Part shown: one piece after another, positions 1 to 7,262 of the stretch
How positions within the stretch are numbered: position 1 is the stretch's first letter
How the letters are laid out: every line of letters starts with the position of its first letter
Origin: an uncultured Bacilli bacterium
Lineage (GTDB): Bacteria > Bacillota_I > Bacilli_A > RF39 > UBA660
Direction of reading: 5' to 3'
NCBI GenBank assembly: GCA_947628495.1
Contig: CANRAC010000032.1
Coordinates: 1-9,815, forward strand
Length of the DNA: 9,815 bases
Program-made: the position numbers and the translations under genes
The notes under the pieces: model-generated
What the model saw: the letters and a program-made list of their open reading frames with translations, nothing else
What the model was told of the DNA's origin: nothing
Databases searched by the model: none

Positions 1-1115
1 TTAGCAATCCCAATTGATAAAGTAGTCTTTCCAACTCCTGGTGGCCCTACTAAACAAATAATAGGACTTTTCATCTCTGGATTACGATTTTTAACAGCAA
101 TATATTCTAAGATTCGATTTTTAATTTCATCTAGTCCATAATGCGTAGAATCTAAAATCTTTTTTATTTTCTTTAAATTAGTTTCATCTTTTGTATATTT
201 ATTCCAAGGTAAATTTAAAGTCCAATCTAAATAATTACGAATTACTGAGGCATCAGGACTCATATCCGGTGTATATTCATACTTAGCAATTTCAGCCAAA
301 AATTTTTCCTTAGTTTTGTTACTGATATCTAAATTTCTGACTATATTATTAAAATGTTCAATTTCCGAATCTTTAACATTTACTTCCCCTAATTCTTTTT
401 TTATTTGTTTAATTTTCTCTTTTAAAATATAGTTTTTTTGACTACTTTCTAATTCAAAACGGACTGATTCATCTAAATTTTCGTCAATTTTTAATACTTC
501 CATTAAAAGTTTTAAATCATATGCTAAACTTCTAGCTCTTTTAATGGCATTAACTTCTTGCATATAATCTAATTTTTTTTCAATAGACAATGATACAAAA
601 GAAGTTATAATATCGGTAATTTTATCTAAATCTTTGGTTTTTTTAACAATAGATAAAATACTATCGGATTCGCCGGGAGCGGCATTAATATAATCTTCTA
701 AAACATCTAATAGTTGAATTTTGGCGGCTTTAATTTCTATGTCACTAAATTTAGGAAGCTCTACGACATGAACGTTGGCCGCTAAAATATTTTCATTTTC
801 ATAAGGATTTAAATATTCATCAATATATACTCGTGTTTTACCAGTAATTGTTATTCTTAAAGTACTATCTTCTTCATCGGCTAGTTGAATTTTACTTTTA
901 ATATGCCCAACTACTCCTACAGTTGGTAAGTCACTAACATCGGGATTTTCCTCGATTTGATCTTTTGGGCAAACAACTAATACTTCATTTTTATAACTTT
1001 TACTTGCTAATGCAATAACTTCTTTACTAATATTATTATTTAAGTCCAATTTTACTTCTTGAAAAGGTAGTAGTACTAAACCTTTAAGGAGAATTACCGG
1101 TAAGCTTTTATTCAT
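1..1115 (-). CDS. lon: ATP-dependent protease Lon, N-terminal part (C-terminus off the left edge)
   Basis: Lon is a cytosolic hexameric AAA+ serine protease that degrades misfolded and selected regulatory proteins. The visible 371 codons read without a stop from an ATG at 1113-1115 to the window edge. They cover the N-terminal substrate-binding domain, which starts MNKSLPVILLKG with a typical LPF motif soon after. A charged helix follows at about residues 225-245, ending in the family signature KKELGE, then the MSPDASVIRNYLDW block and a Walker A, GPPGVGKT, at residues 357-364. That Walker A position matches LonA of Bacillus and E. coli, so the N-terminal domain is full length. Walker B, sensor motifs and the Ser-Lys catalytic dyad lie beyond the edge. 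The start is supported by AAGGAGG 8 nt upstream and a good promoter. The identity is recognised from motifs; an intact C-terminus is assumed, not seen. Confidence 0.96.
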   Translation of the reverse strand, partial: MNKSLPVILLKGLVLLPFQEVKLDLNNNISKEVIALASKSYKNEVLVVCPKDQIEENPDVSDLPTVGVVGHIKSKIQLADEEDSTLRITITGKTRVYIDEYLNPYENENILAANVHVVELPKFSDIEIKAAKIQLLDVLEDYINAAPGESDSILSIVKKTKDLDKITDIITSFVSLSIEKKLDYMQEVNAIKRARSLAYDLKLLMEVLKIDENLDESVRFELESSQKNYILKEKIKQIKKELGEVNVKDSEIEHFNNIVRNLDISNKTKEKFLAEIAKYEYTPDMSPDASVIRNYLDWTLNLPWNKYTKDETNLKKIKKILDSTHYGLDEIKNRILEYIAVKNRNPEMKSPIICLVGPPGVGKTTLSIGIA

Positions 1116-1123
1116 GAAACTTT

Positions 1124-1130
1124 CCTCCTT
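1124..1130 (-). promoter_or_regulatory. Ribosome binding site of lon
   Basis: The minus strand reads AAGGAGG here, a full Shine-Dalgarno match, 8 nt before the ATG at 1115. This fixes the lon start codon. Confidence 0.9.
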
Positions 1131-1145
1131 TAAATATTGTCTTTT

Positions 1146-1174
1146 ATTATAATGAAAAAAGTTTATTTTGTAAA
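1146..1174 (-). promoter_or_regulatory. Sigma-A type promoter of lon
   Basis: On the minus strand, TTTACA (1174-1169, five of six consensus bases for -35) is followed after exactly 17 bp by a perfect TATAAT (1151-1146). Transcription would start near 1139, giving a leader of about 24 nt that contains the AAGGAGG ribosome site. The -35 lies over the left arm end and the loop of the inverted repeat at 1158-1182, so that element could influence promoter use. No CIRCE element and no CtsR-like heptad repeat is visible, so there is no sign of the classical Firmicutes heat-shock operators. Confidence 0.8.
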
Positions 1175-1182
1175 TAAACTTT
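1155..1182 (-). terminator. Perfect 11-bp inverted repeat with T-run; probable terminator of the pilin/membrane-protein unit
   Basis: AAAGTTTATTT (1158-1168) and AAATAAACTTT (1172-1182) are exact reverse complements separated by 3 nt. Read on the minus strand, the hairpin runs straight into a T-run ending at 1155. It begins 25 nt past the stop codon of the 1208-1627 gene, as expected for an intrinsic terminator. The stem has only one G-C pair, so it would be a weak terminator. The same palindrome covers the -35 of the lon promoter and could instead, or also, be an operator. Confidence 0.55.
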
Positions 1183-1207
1183 CATAATTTTTTTAGAGTT
1201 TTGTTAA

Positions 1208-1627
1208 TTAATTTATTTTATATTCGATATTTATTTTATCAGGAATAGTTATATTTAAATCTTGCGTATTTAATTCACTATCCATTAAATATTCCCCTTG
1301 AGAACTTATTTCTACATTTACTTCTTCATAATAATTTAAAAGTACTTCGCCACTTTCATTTTTTATTATTATTTCGACTTTACTTATTTTTTGGCTCTTT
1401 TTGGCATTATTTTTAATTACCGTATTTATTAATATGGAATTATCAGTTATATTATACTTTTCTGTTGTAGCTTTAAAATCTTGTTCTATTGTTTCAGAGA
1501 AATTTTTGGGATTTGTTTTTAAATCTTTTTTTAAAAAATTATTTTTTATGGCAAAGAATAAAATTACTCCTATTATCACTATTAGTATTATTCCCACAAT
1601 AACTATTATTTTCTTTTTTTCTTTCAT
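1208..1627 (-). CDS. Small membrane-anchored protein of unknown function
   Basis: This 139-residue protein is not recognised as a named family. It starts with a short lysine-rich stretch (MKEKKK), followed by one strongly hydrophobic helix at about residues 7-27. Residues 28-139 form a polar, lysine- and glutamate-rich region that should lie outside the cell by the positive-inside rule. From about residue 60 the alternating hydrophobic pattern (SILINTVIKNN, KVEIIIKNESGEVLLNYY) resembles small Ig-like or FxLYD/DUF4352-type beta domains of Gram-positive surface proteins; this is an inference from pattern only. There is no lipobox cysteine; in fact the protein has no cysteine. The ATG at 1627 is preceded by AGGAG at 1636-1640 with 8 nt spacing. 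It lies 47 bp downstream of the prepilin-like gene with no clear terminator or promoter between, so the two are probably cotranscribed. Confidence 0.75.
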   Translation of the reverse strand: MKEKKKIIVIVGIILIVIIGVILFFAIKNNFLKKDLKTNPKNFSETIEQDFKATTEKYNITDNSILINTVIKNNAKKSQKISKVEIIIKNESGEVLLNYYEEVNVEISSQGEYLMDSELNTQDLNITIPDKINIEYKIN

Positions 1628-1674
1628 ATTCTCTTCTCCTCATTAATATTCAATTCTACATTTTTTAAAAGATA

Positions 1675-3495
1675 TTATTCGTATCCACCTGGTATCCAAT
1701 TTCCAGATTTATCATCCCATAACCATGTACCATTACCTGGAATGTCCCCTTCTTGAGAAGTAAGATGTCCAGTTACATAACTTTCTCTAGCAATATAAGT
1801 TATCCCTGGTTTAAAATTCTCATAATTTACATATCTATAATTAATAATCTCTTTTTTAGCGTTTACGTAGGGCGAAATGTTAGTAGCATCAGTTAAAGGT
1901 ATATCTAAATCATAATCATAATCCTTAGTAATTTGTTTAAAATTCTTATTACCTATATGAACTAAATCATCATCATATAAAGTTTCCCCATCACTAGATT
2001 CTCCTTGCATTTTGAAATATATAGTTAAATTAAAATTATTTGGATCATAAATATATACTTTGATTTTACTAATATATTTATAAAATAATTGTTCTTGCTC
2101 TATTCTTTGAATTATATTATTATCATTTTTATATAAGTACGTTCTGATAACATCTGATAAAGGATACGAATTCCATTTTTTTTCTAAATATGTTTTTACT
2201 TTTTCACTATCTTCTTGATAATATCCAAATTCAATAATTGAACCTGTTGCTTTTTTACCAATTGTAGCATCATAAAATGTTCCTAAACGACAAGTAGAAA
2301 TCCATTCAGGATCATTACACGTTGGATAAAAGGCATTGTTGTCATTAATATTAGGATCATTTTCTTCTAATTCAAAAGTATGAATTAAATATTTATAAGT
2401 TAAATTACATTCTATATCTCCTTGTTCATTTATCGTTAAATTTCCCGTTTGATAATCATAACTATAATCTTTTACCGTCTTACCTGTATCATAATTTTTA
2501 CAACTTTTTATTTCAGAAAACATTTTATCTTCTAATTTATCTATTGTTACTACATTTTTAATTAAATTATAATCTTTGATTTTATCTGAAAGAGGGCTTT
2601 TAAATGTTTTCGTATTTTCGTCAAAAGGTCCATTTTCATATTTATAAATAACTCTTAATTTTGTTGGTTTAAATTCTACATTACAGCTAGTATCTTTAGT
2701 TAAGTTACTAAATGTTACTTTATTTCCATTTGTGGTAAATGTTACACCATTTCCACATGTTACACTCATCTTATTATATCCAGAATTTGGTGTCGCTTCG
2801 ACTGTTTTACTTGTATTTTTTTCCATCTGATATATTTTACTTATAGAATTATTTATTGTTCCATTTTGTACCGTTACTTTTAATTGATATTTTTGTGTTG
2901 TGTCATTATCTTTTTGATATACTGCATATAATGTTGTATTCTTTTTGAATGAAATTTCTTCATTACTTTTATATTGGGCAGTTTTTGATGTGGCATTCTT
3001 ACTCCACCCTAAAAATTTATATCCTTCTTTACTTGGTTTTTCACTAATAATTGTAGTTGATGCTTTACTCTTTGTTTTAGTTCCACCAGCAAATTTCCCA
3101 CCATTGGCATTATACGTTATATATACTTTCTTCTTCTCTGTTGACGTTCCTCCACTTCCATCACATCTTTTTTCTTGTAATTTATATTTCTTTTCATTTC
3201 CTTCTTGACTTACTTCCACATGATAATCTAATTTACTTTTAACATCACTTTCTTTAAGCCAACCATTTTCTACTAATGTTTCGACATCTACACAATTCCC
3301 TTTTGATACTTCTATATTCTCATCTTCGATATATCCACTTGTTGCTGTTTCGATAATACTTGCTAATCTTTTTTCTTCTTTTTCTTGTTGTTTTTTTGTT
3401 AATCCTACCATATTAACAGCTATTACACTTCCTATTAATCCTAACAAAGCTATTGTGATTATTATTTCTATTAATGTAAATCCTCGTTTTTGCAT
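1675..3495 (-). CDS. Prepilin-type protein with InlB/Flg_new-like beta repeats (putative surface adhesin or minor pilin)
   Basis: This 606-residue protein begins MQKRGFTLIEII, a class III/type IV prepilin signal. Prepilin peptidase should cut between Gly5 and Phe6, leaving Glu10 as the conserved +5 glutamate, followed by a hydrophobic helix to about residue 31. Residues 32-115 resemble a short pilin body, with the CVDVETLVENGWL block and cysteines 68 and 111. Residues 123-194 match an InlB B-repeat/Flg_new domain (YNANGG, then EGYKFLGWS and TTLYAVY). Residues 202-277 resemble a divergent InlB repeat (ATPNSGY), and 279-370 may be a third. Residues 371-606 are not recognised and end in a Trp/Gly-rich tail (GTWLWDD, GNWIPGG). 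Pilins are usually 100-200 residues, so most of this protein is an added exposed module. A role in adhesion or at a pilus tip is inferred; no assembly genes are nearby. The start is set by the prepilin signal and GAGGTG just upstream. Confidence 0.85.
   Translation of the reverse strand: MQKRGFTLIEIIITIALLGLIGSVIAVNMVGLTKKQQEKEEKRLASIIETATSGYIEDENIEVSKGNCVDVETLVENGWLKESDVKSKLDYHVEVSQEGNEKKYKLQEKRCDGSGGTSTEKKKVYITYNANGGKFAGGTKTKSKASTTIISEKPSKEGYKFLGWSKNATSKTAQYKSNEEISFKKNTTLYAVYQKDNDTTQKYQLKVTVQNGTINNSISKIYQMEKNTSKTVEATPNSGYNKMSVTCGNGVTFTTNGNKVTFSNLTKDTSCNVEFKPTKLRVIYKYENGPFDENTKTFKSPLSDKIKDYNLIKNVVTIDKLEDKMFSEIKSCKNYDTGKTVKDYSYDYQTGNLTINEQGDIECNLTYKYLIHTFELEENDPNINDNNAFYPTCNDPEWISTCRLGTFYDATIGKKATGSIIEFGYYQEDSEKVKTYLEKKWNSYPLSDVIRTYLYKNDNNIIQRIEQEQLFYKYISKIKVYIYDPNNFNLTIYFKMQGESSDGETLYDDDLVHIGNKNFKQITKDYDYDLDIPLTDATNISPYVNAKKEIINYRYVNYENFKPGITYIARESYVTGHLTSQEGDIPGNGTWLWDDKSGNWIPGGYE
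2386..3129 (-). other. Three tandem beta modules inside the prepilin-like protein
   Basis: Module 1 (2914-3129, residues 123-194) is a recognisable InlB/Flg_new repeat. Module 2 (2665-2892, residues 202-277) has the ATPNSGY hallmark of divergent InlB repeats. Module 3 (2386-2661, residues 279-370) keeps only the outline. Modules 2 and 3 each carry two cysteines, at 247 and 271 and at 332 and 363. The second of each pair sits in a similar final strand (SCNVEF, ECNLTY), suggesting related folds each with an internal disulfide. Modules 1 and 2 are called from motifs; module 3 is an inference. Confidence 0.6.
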
Positions 3496-3499
3496 AGCA

Positions 3500-3506
3500 C
3501 ACCTCT
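3500..3506 (-). promoter_or_regulatory. Ribosome binding site of the prepilin-like gene
   Basis: The minus strand reads AGAGGTG, ending 4 nt before the ATG at 3495. The match is shorter and the spacing tighter than at lon, but it fits the start demanded by the prepilin leader peptide. Confidence 0.6.
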
Positions 3507-3517
3507 ACTATATTTTT

Positions 3518-3546
3518 AGTATATCATATAGATTAATTTAAAACAA
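3518..3546 (-). promoter_or_regulatory. Extended -10 promoter of the prepilin-like gene
   Basis: On the minus strand, TGATATACT (3526-3518) is an extended -10: TG, one base, then TATACT, five of six consensus bases. The -35 at 3546-3541, 17 bp upstream, is TTGTTT, matching only TTG; the extended -10 can compensate for a weak -35. The predicted start is near 3511, about 16 nt before the ATG. It lies just downstream of the rpoC terminator, consistent with separate transcription of the surface genes. Confidence 0.6.
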
Positions 3547-3557
3547 AATTTTGTTTT
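3540..3557. repeat. 18-bp perfect palindrome over the -35 of the prepilin-like gene
   Basis: AAAACAAAATTTTGTTTT is its own reverse complement with no loop, so it cannot form a normal terminator hairpin. It covers the -35 hexamer of the prepilin-like gene, where a dimeric repressor or activator could bind. AT-rich DNA produces such palindromes by chance, so an operator role is only a possibility. Confidence 0.4.
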
Positions 3558-3560
3558 TAA

Positions 3561-3593
3561 TAAAAAAAACATTGACTTAAATATGTCAATGTT
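3561..3593 (-). terminator. Rho-independent terminator of rpoBC
   Basis: On the minus strand, AACATTGAC (3593-3585) pairs perfectly with GTCAATGTT (3576-3568) across an 8-nt loop, followed at once by a run of eight T residues (3569-3562, overlapping the stem base). It begins 6 nt after the rpoC stop codon. This should end most rpoBC transcription before the prepilin-like gene. Confidence 0.9.
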
Positions 3594-3599
3594 AAATTT

Positions 3600-6500
3600 T
3601 TATTCAGCTATTATATCTTCATTATTATCAATAAATTGTTCCTCTAACATTTCACTAGGTTCATCACTCATAAACTCTTTTTCAAGTTCAATTTGAATAT
3701 CACTATATTGTTTAGAACCAGTACCAGCTGGGATTAATTTACCAATGATAACATTTTCTTTTAAACCTCTTAACATGTCGGTTTTACCTTTGATAGCAGC
3801 ATCGGTTAATACTCTAGTTGTTTCTTGGAATGATGCCGCAGATAAGAATGAATCAGTTTCTAAGGCCGATTTAGTAATACCTAGCATAATAGGACGTCCT
3901 GTTGCTGGAACTCCGCCTTTTAAGATTACTGGTTTGTTTCCTTCCGTAAATTCTCTTAAAGAAACCGTTAATCCTGCAACAAAGTCGGTGTCACCCTCGT
4001 CAATAATACGCATTTTATTAATCATACGACGGGCAATTATTTCTACGTGCTTATCAGAGATATCAACACCTTGAGATTTATAAACTTTTTGAATTTCTTT
4101 TAAGATATATTGTTGAGCCGTAATTGGATCAGTAACTGCAAGCAATTCTTTTGGGGAAATAGCTCCTTCTGTTAATTTATCTCCAGCTTCTACTTTATCG
4201 TTTACACTAACGCGTAGTTTAGCTCCGTAATTAGTTACATGTTCGCGAGCTTCCACATCGTTTTCCACAACAATTTTAAATTTACCATTAGTCTCTTCAA
4301 TTAAAGATACTTTACCATTGATTTCCGCAATAGTTGATTTAGCTTTTGGATTACGAGCTTCGAATAATTCTTCAACTCTTGGAAGACCTTGCGTAATATC
4401 GGCATCTCCACCATGCGCAACACCACCAGAGTGGAAAGTACGCATTGTAAGCTGAGTACCTGGTTCACCAATTGATTGCGCAGCCATGATACCAACAGCT
4501 TCACCGGTTTCAACTAAATTTCCCGTAGCTAAGTTACGACCATAACAATGTTGACAAACACCGTTTTCGGTTTTACAAGTTAAGACACTTCTAATTTCCA
4601 CCGTTTTGATACCGGCTTTTTCAATCTTAACTATATCATTTTCCGTAATCATAACATTTTTATCTAAAATAACCTCTTTTGTTTCCGGATCAATGATTTT
4701 CTTAGCTGTAAAACGTCCTAAGATACGTTCAGCAAGTGGTTCAATAACAGTATTATTTTTAGTATCAACAAAGTCACTAACCTCAACACCTGTTAAACAT
4801 CCACAATCTTCTTCCCTAACAATGATATCTTGAGCAACATCAACAAGACGTCTTGTTAAATATCCAGAATCGGCAGTACGTAAAGCCGTATCAGCAGAAC
4901 CTTTACGAGCACCATGGGTTGATAAGAAGAATTCTGATACAGAAAGTCCTTCCATAAAGCATGATTTAATAGGAATTTCCACTGGTTCTCCATTTGGTTT
5001 AGCCATACAACCACGCATACCCGCAAGTTGGGTAAAGTTTCCTGCATTACCACGCGCACCACTATTCATCATCATGAAGATTGGATTTTTATGATCACCT
5101 TCACTGATTTTCTTTAATTCTGCTTCAACTTTGTCTTTAGTACTATTCCAAATACTAATAACATTGTTATAACGCTCTTCTTCGGTAATTAAACCTCTTT
5201 GGAATTGCTTATTAATTTTATCAACAGTAGCCTGTGCCTCATTTATTATTTCTTCTTTTTCATTGCTTGTAACAACATCACTCATCGAAACAGTTATACC
5301 TGCAATAGTTGAATACTTAAATCCTAAATCTTTTAATTTATCAAGCATAATAGAAGTTTCGGTTGTTTTATATCTTTTAAACACTTGAGCAATAATTTTT
5401 TCTAATGTTTTTTTAACAAATGGTGATACTAAAGGCATTTCTATAATAGCAGCTTTAATATCTGTTCCCATTTCTAAGAAATATTTATTAGGAGTAATTC
5501 CTTCAATATTCGCATCTGTTCCCTCATTAATGTATGGGAAAGAATCAGGTAATATTTCATTAAAGATTAATTTACCAGCTGTCGTAACTAAATATTTATT
5601 TTTTTGCGTATCTGTAAATAACTTATGTTTAAATGATGAAGTTGGAACAGCAATACGAGTATGTAGAGAAATCTCTTTTCTTTCGTAAGCCATTAAAGCT
5701 TCATTAGCATTTTTGTATACTTTACCTTCATTTGGTAAATCAGCCTCTTCAATGGTAATGTAATAATTTCCTAATACCATGTCTTGTGATGGAGTAACAA
5801 TTGGTTTTCCATCCTTAGGACTTAAAATATTATTAGCACCAAGCATCAAAATACGCGCTTCGGCTTTAGCTTCCTCAGAAAGAGGAACGTGAACAGCCAT
5901 CTGGTCACCATCGAAGTCAGCATTAAAGGCCGTACATACTAGCGGATGTAAACGAATAGCTTTACCACCAACTAAAACTGGTTCAAAAGCTTGAATACCA
6001 AGTCTATGTAATGTTGGGGCACGGTTTAACATAACTGGATGTTCGGTAATAACATCTTCCACTATATCCCATACACATTCATCACGATTATCGATTAACT
6101 TTTTAGCACCCTTAATATTATGGGCTAAATCACGTTCAACAAGACCATGAATAACATGTGGTTTGAATAGTTCTAGAGCCATTTCTTTAGGAATACCACA
6201 TTGATACATCTTTAATGATGGTCCAACAACGATAACAGAACGACCAGAATAGTCAACACGTTTACCTAATAAGTTTTGACGAAAACGACCTTGTTTACCT
6301 TTTAACATACTAGATAAAGATTTTAGAGCTCTATTTCCCGCCGCTGTTACACTACGACCACGACGACCATTATCGAATAATGAATCCACTGCTTCTTGAA
6401 GCATACGTTTTTCATTTTGGACAATAATAGTAGGAGCTCCTAACTCTAATAACTTCTTTAAACGATTATTACGGTTAATAATACGACGATATAAATCATT

Positions 6501-7262
6501 TAAGTCACTCGTCGCAAAACGTCCCCCATCAAGTTGAATCATAGGACGAAGCTCAGGAGGAATTACTGGTAAAACATCTAATACCATCCATTCTGGCTTA
6601 TTATTACTTTCTTGAAAAGCTACTAAGCAATCAAGTCTTTTAACAAGACGAATGCGTTTTTGACCTTGGGTATTTTCTAATTCTTTACGTAATTCTTCAA
6701 CTTCTTTATCAATATCGACATCAGCAAGTAATTTTTTAATGGCTTCGGCACCCATACCTACTGTAAAGCCATTACCGTATTTTTCATAATAGCTACGATA
6801 TTCTTTATCAGATAAAATTTGTTTTTTCTCTAAAGGGGCATTTCCCGGGTCAATTACAACATAACTAACAAAATATAAAACTTCTTCTAGATCTCTTGGC
6901 GACATGTCTAAAACTAAGCCCATTTTTGAAGGAACACCTTTAAAGAACCAAATATGTGAGCAAGGAGAAGCAAGCTCAATATGACCCATACGTTCACGAC
7001 GAACTTTGGAACGAGTTACTTCTACACCACAACGATCACAAACAACATTTTTATAACGTAATCTTTTATATTTTCCACAAGAACACTCATAATCTTTAGT
7101 AGGTCCAAAGATTTTTTCACAGAAAAGTCCATCTCTTTCTGGTTTTAATGTACGATAGTTAATAGTTTCAGGTTTTTTTACTTCGCCGTAAGACCAACTA
7201 CGGATTTTTTCAGGAGAAGCAATACCAATTTTAATTCCTTTAAATTTATTTACCTCTATCAT
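3600..7262 (-). CDS. rpoC: DNA-directed RNA polymerase subunit beta prime
   Basis: This is the largest catalytic subunit of RNA polymerase, forming the clamp, much of the active-site cleft and the secondary channel. At 1220 residues it is close to the Bacillus protein (about 1200) and lacks the large lineage-specific insertion of E. coli. All key elements are present. The N-terminal zinc site is C60, C62, C75 and C78. The rudder/lid region with QGRFRQNLLGKRVDYSG lies at 324-340. The catalytic motif NADFDGD at 447-453 carries the Mg-binding aspartates D449, D451 and D453. The bridge helix is at about 772-812, the second zinc site is C820, C896, C903 and C906, and the trigger loop around SIGEPGTQLTMRTFHSGG spans 930-947. 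The C-terminal tail is acidic. The ATG overlaps the rpoB stop by one base, and the N-terminal sequence aligns well with Bacilli RpoC. The gene is complete and appears functional. Confidence 0.99.
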   Translation of the reverse strand: MIEVNKFKGIKIGIASPEKIRSWSYGEVKKPETINYRTLKPERDGLFCEKIFGPTKDYECSCGKYKRLRYKNVVCDRCGVEVTRSKVRRERMGHIELASPCSHIWFFKGVPSKMGLVLDMSPRDLEEVLYFVSYVVIDPGNAPLEKKQILSDKEYRSYYEKYGNGFTVGMGAEAIKKLLADVDIDKEVEELRKELENTQGQKRIRLVKRLDCLVAFQESNNKPEWMVLDVLPVIPPELRPMIQLDGGRFATSDLNDLYRRIINRNNRLKKLLELGAPTIIVQNEKRMLQEAVDSLFDNGRRGRSVTAAGNRALKSLSSMLKGKQGRFRQNLLGKRVDYSGRSVIVVGPSLKMYQCGIPKEMALELFKPHVIHGLVERDLAHNIKGAKKLIDNRDECVWDIVEDVITEHPVMLNRAPTLHRLGIQAFEPVLVGGKAIRLHPLVCTAFNADFDGDQMAVHVPLSEEAKAEARILMLGANNILSPKDGKPIVTPSQDMVLGNYYITIEEADLPNEGKVYKNANEALMAYERKEISLHTRIAVPTSSFKHKLFTDTQKNKYLVTTAGKLIFNEILPDSFPYINEGTDANIEGITPNKYFLEMGTDIKAAIIEMPLVSPFVKKTLEKIIAQVFKRYKTTETSIMLDKLKDLGFKYSTIAGITVSMSDVVTSNEKEEIINEAQATVDKINKQFQRGLITEEERYNNVISIWNSTKDKVEAELKKISEGDHKNPIFMMMNSGARGNAGNFTQLAGMRGCMAKPNGEPVEIPIKSCFMEGLSVSEFFLSTHGARKGSADTALRTADSGYLTRRLVDVAQDIIVREEDCGCLTGVEVSDFVDTKNNTVIEPLAERILGRFTAKKIIDPETKEVILDKNVMITENDIVKIEKAGIKTVEIRSVLTCKTENGVCQHCYGRNLATGNLVETGEAVGIMAAQSIGEPGTQLTMRTFHSGGVAHGGDADITQGLPRVEELFEARNPKAKSTIAEINGKVSLIEETNGKFKIVVENDVEAREHVTNYGAKLRVSVNDKVEAGDKLTEGAISPKELLAVTDPITAQQYILKEIQKVYKSQGVDISDKHVEIIARRMINKMRIIDEGDTDFVAGLTVSLREFTEGNKPVILKGGVPATGRPIMLGITKSALETDSFLSAASFQETTRVLTDAAIKGKTDMLRGLKENVIIGKLIPAGTGSKQYSDIQIELEKEFMSDEPSEMLEEQFIDNNEDIIAE

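Noticed and set aside
1628..1674. Separate promoter for the small membrane protein gene (TAGAAT-like -10)
   Set aside because: A -10-like hexamer can be found but there is no acceptable -35 at the right distance, and the 47-bp gap after the prepilin-like gene favours cotranscription.
1401..4833. Plus-strand open frames at 1401-1646, 2945-3208, 3745-4074 and 4606-4833
   Set aside because: Each lies antisense to a well-supported minus-strand gene, shows no recognisable domain, and is best explained as a shadow of that gene.
4301..5062. Minus-strand open frames at 4301-4513 and 4856-5062 inside rpoC
   Set aside because: They are alternate-frame readings of the conserved rpoC core, which is intact in its own frame.
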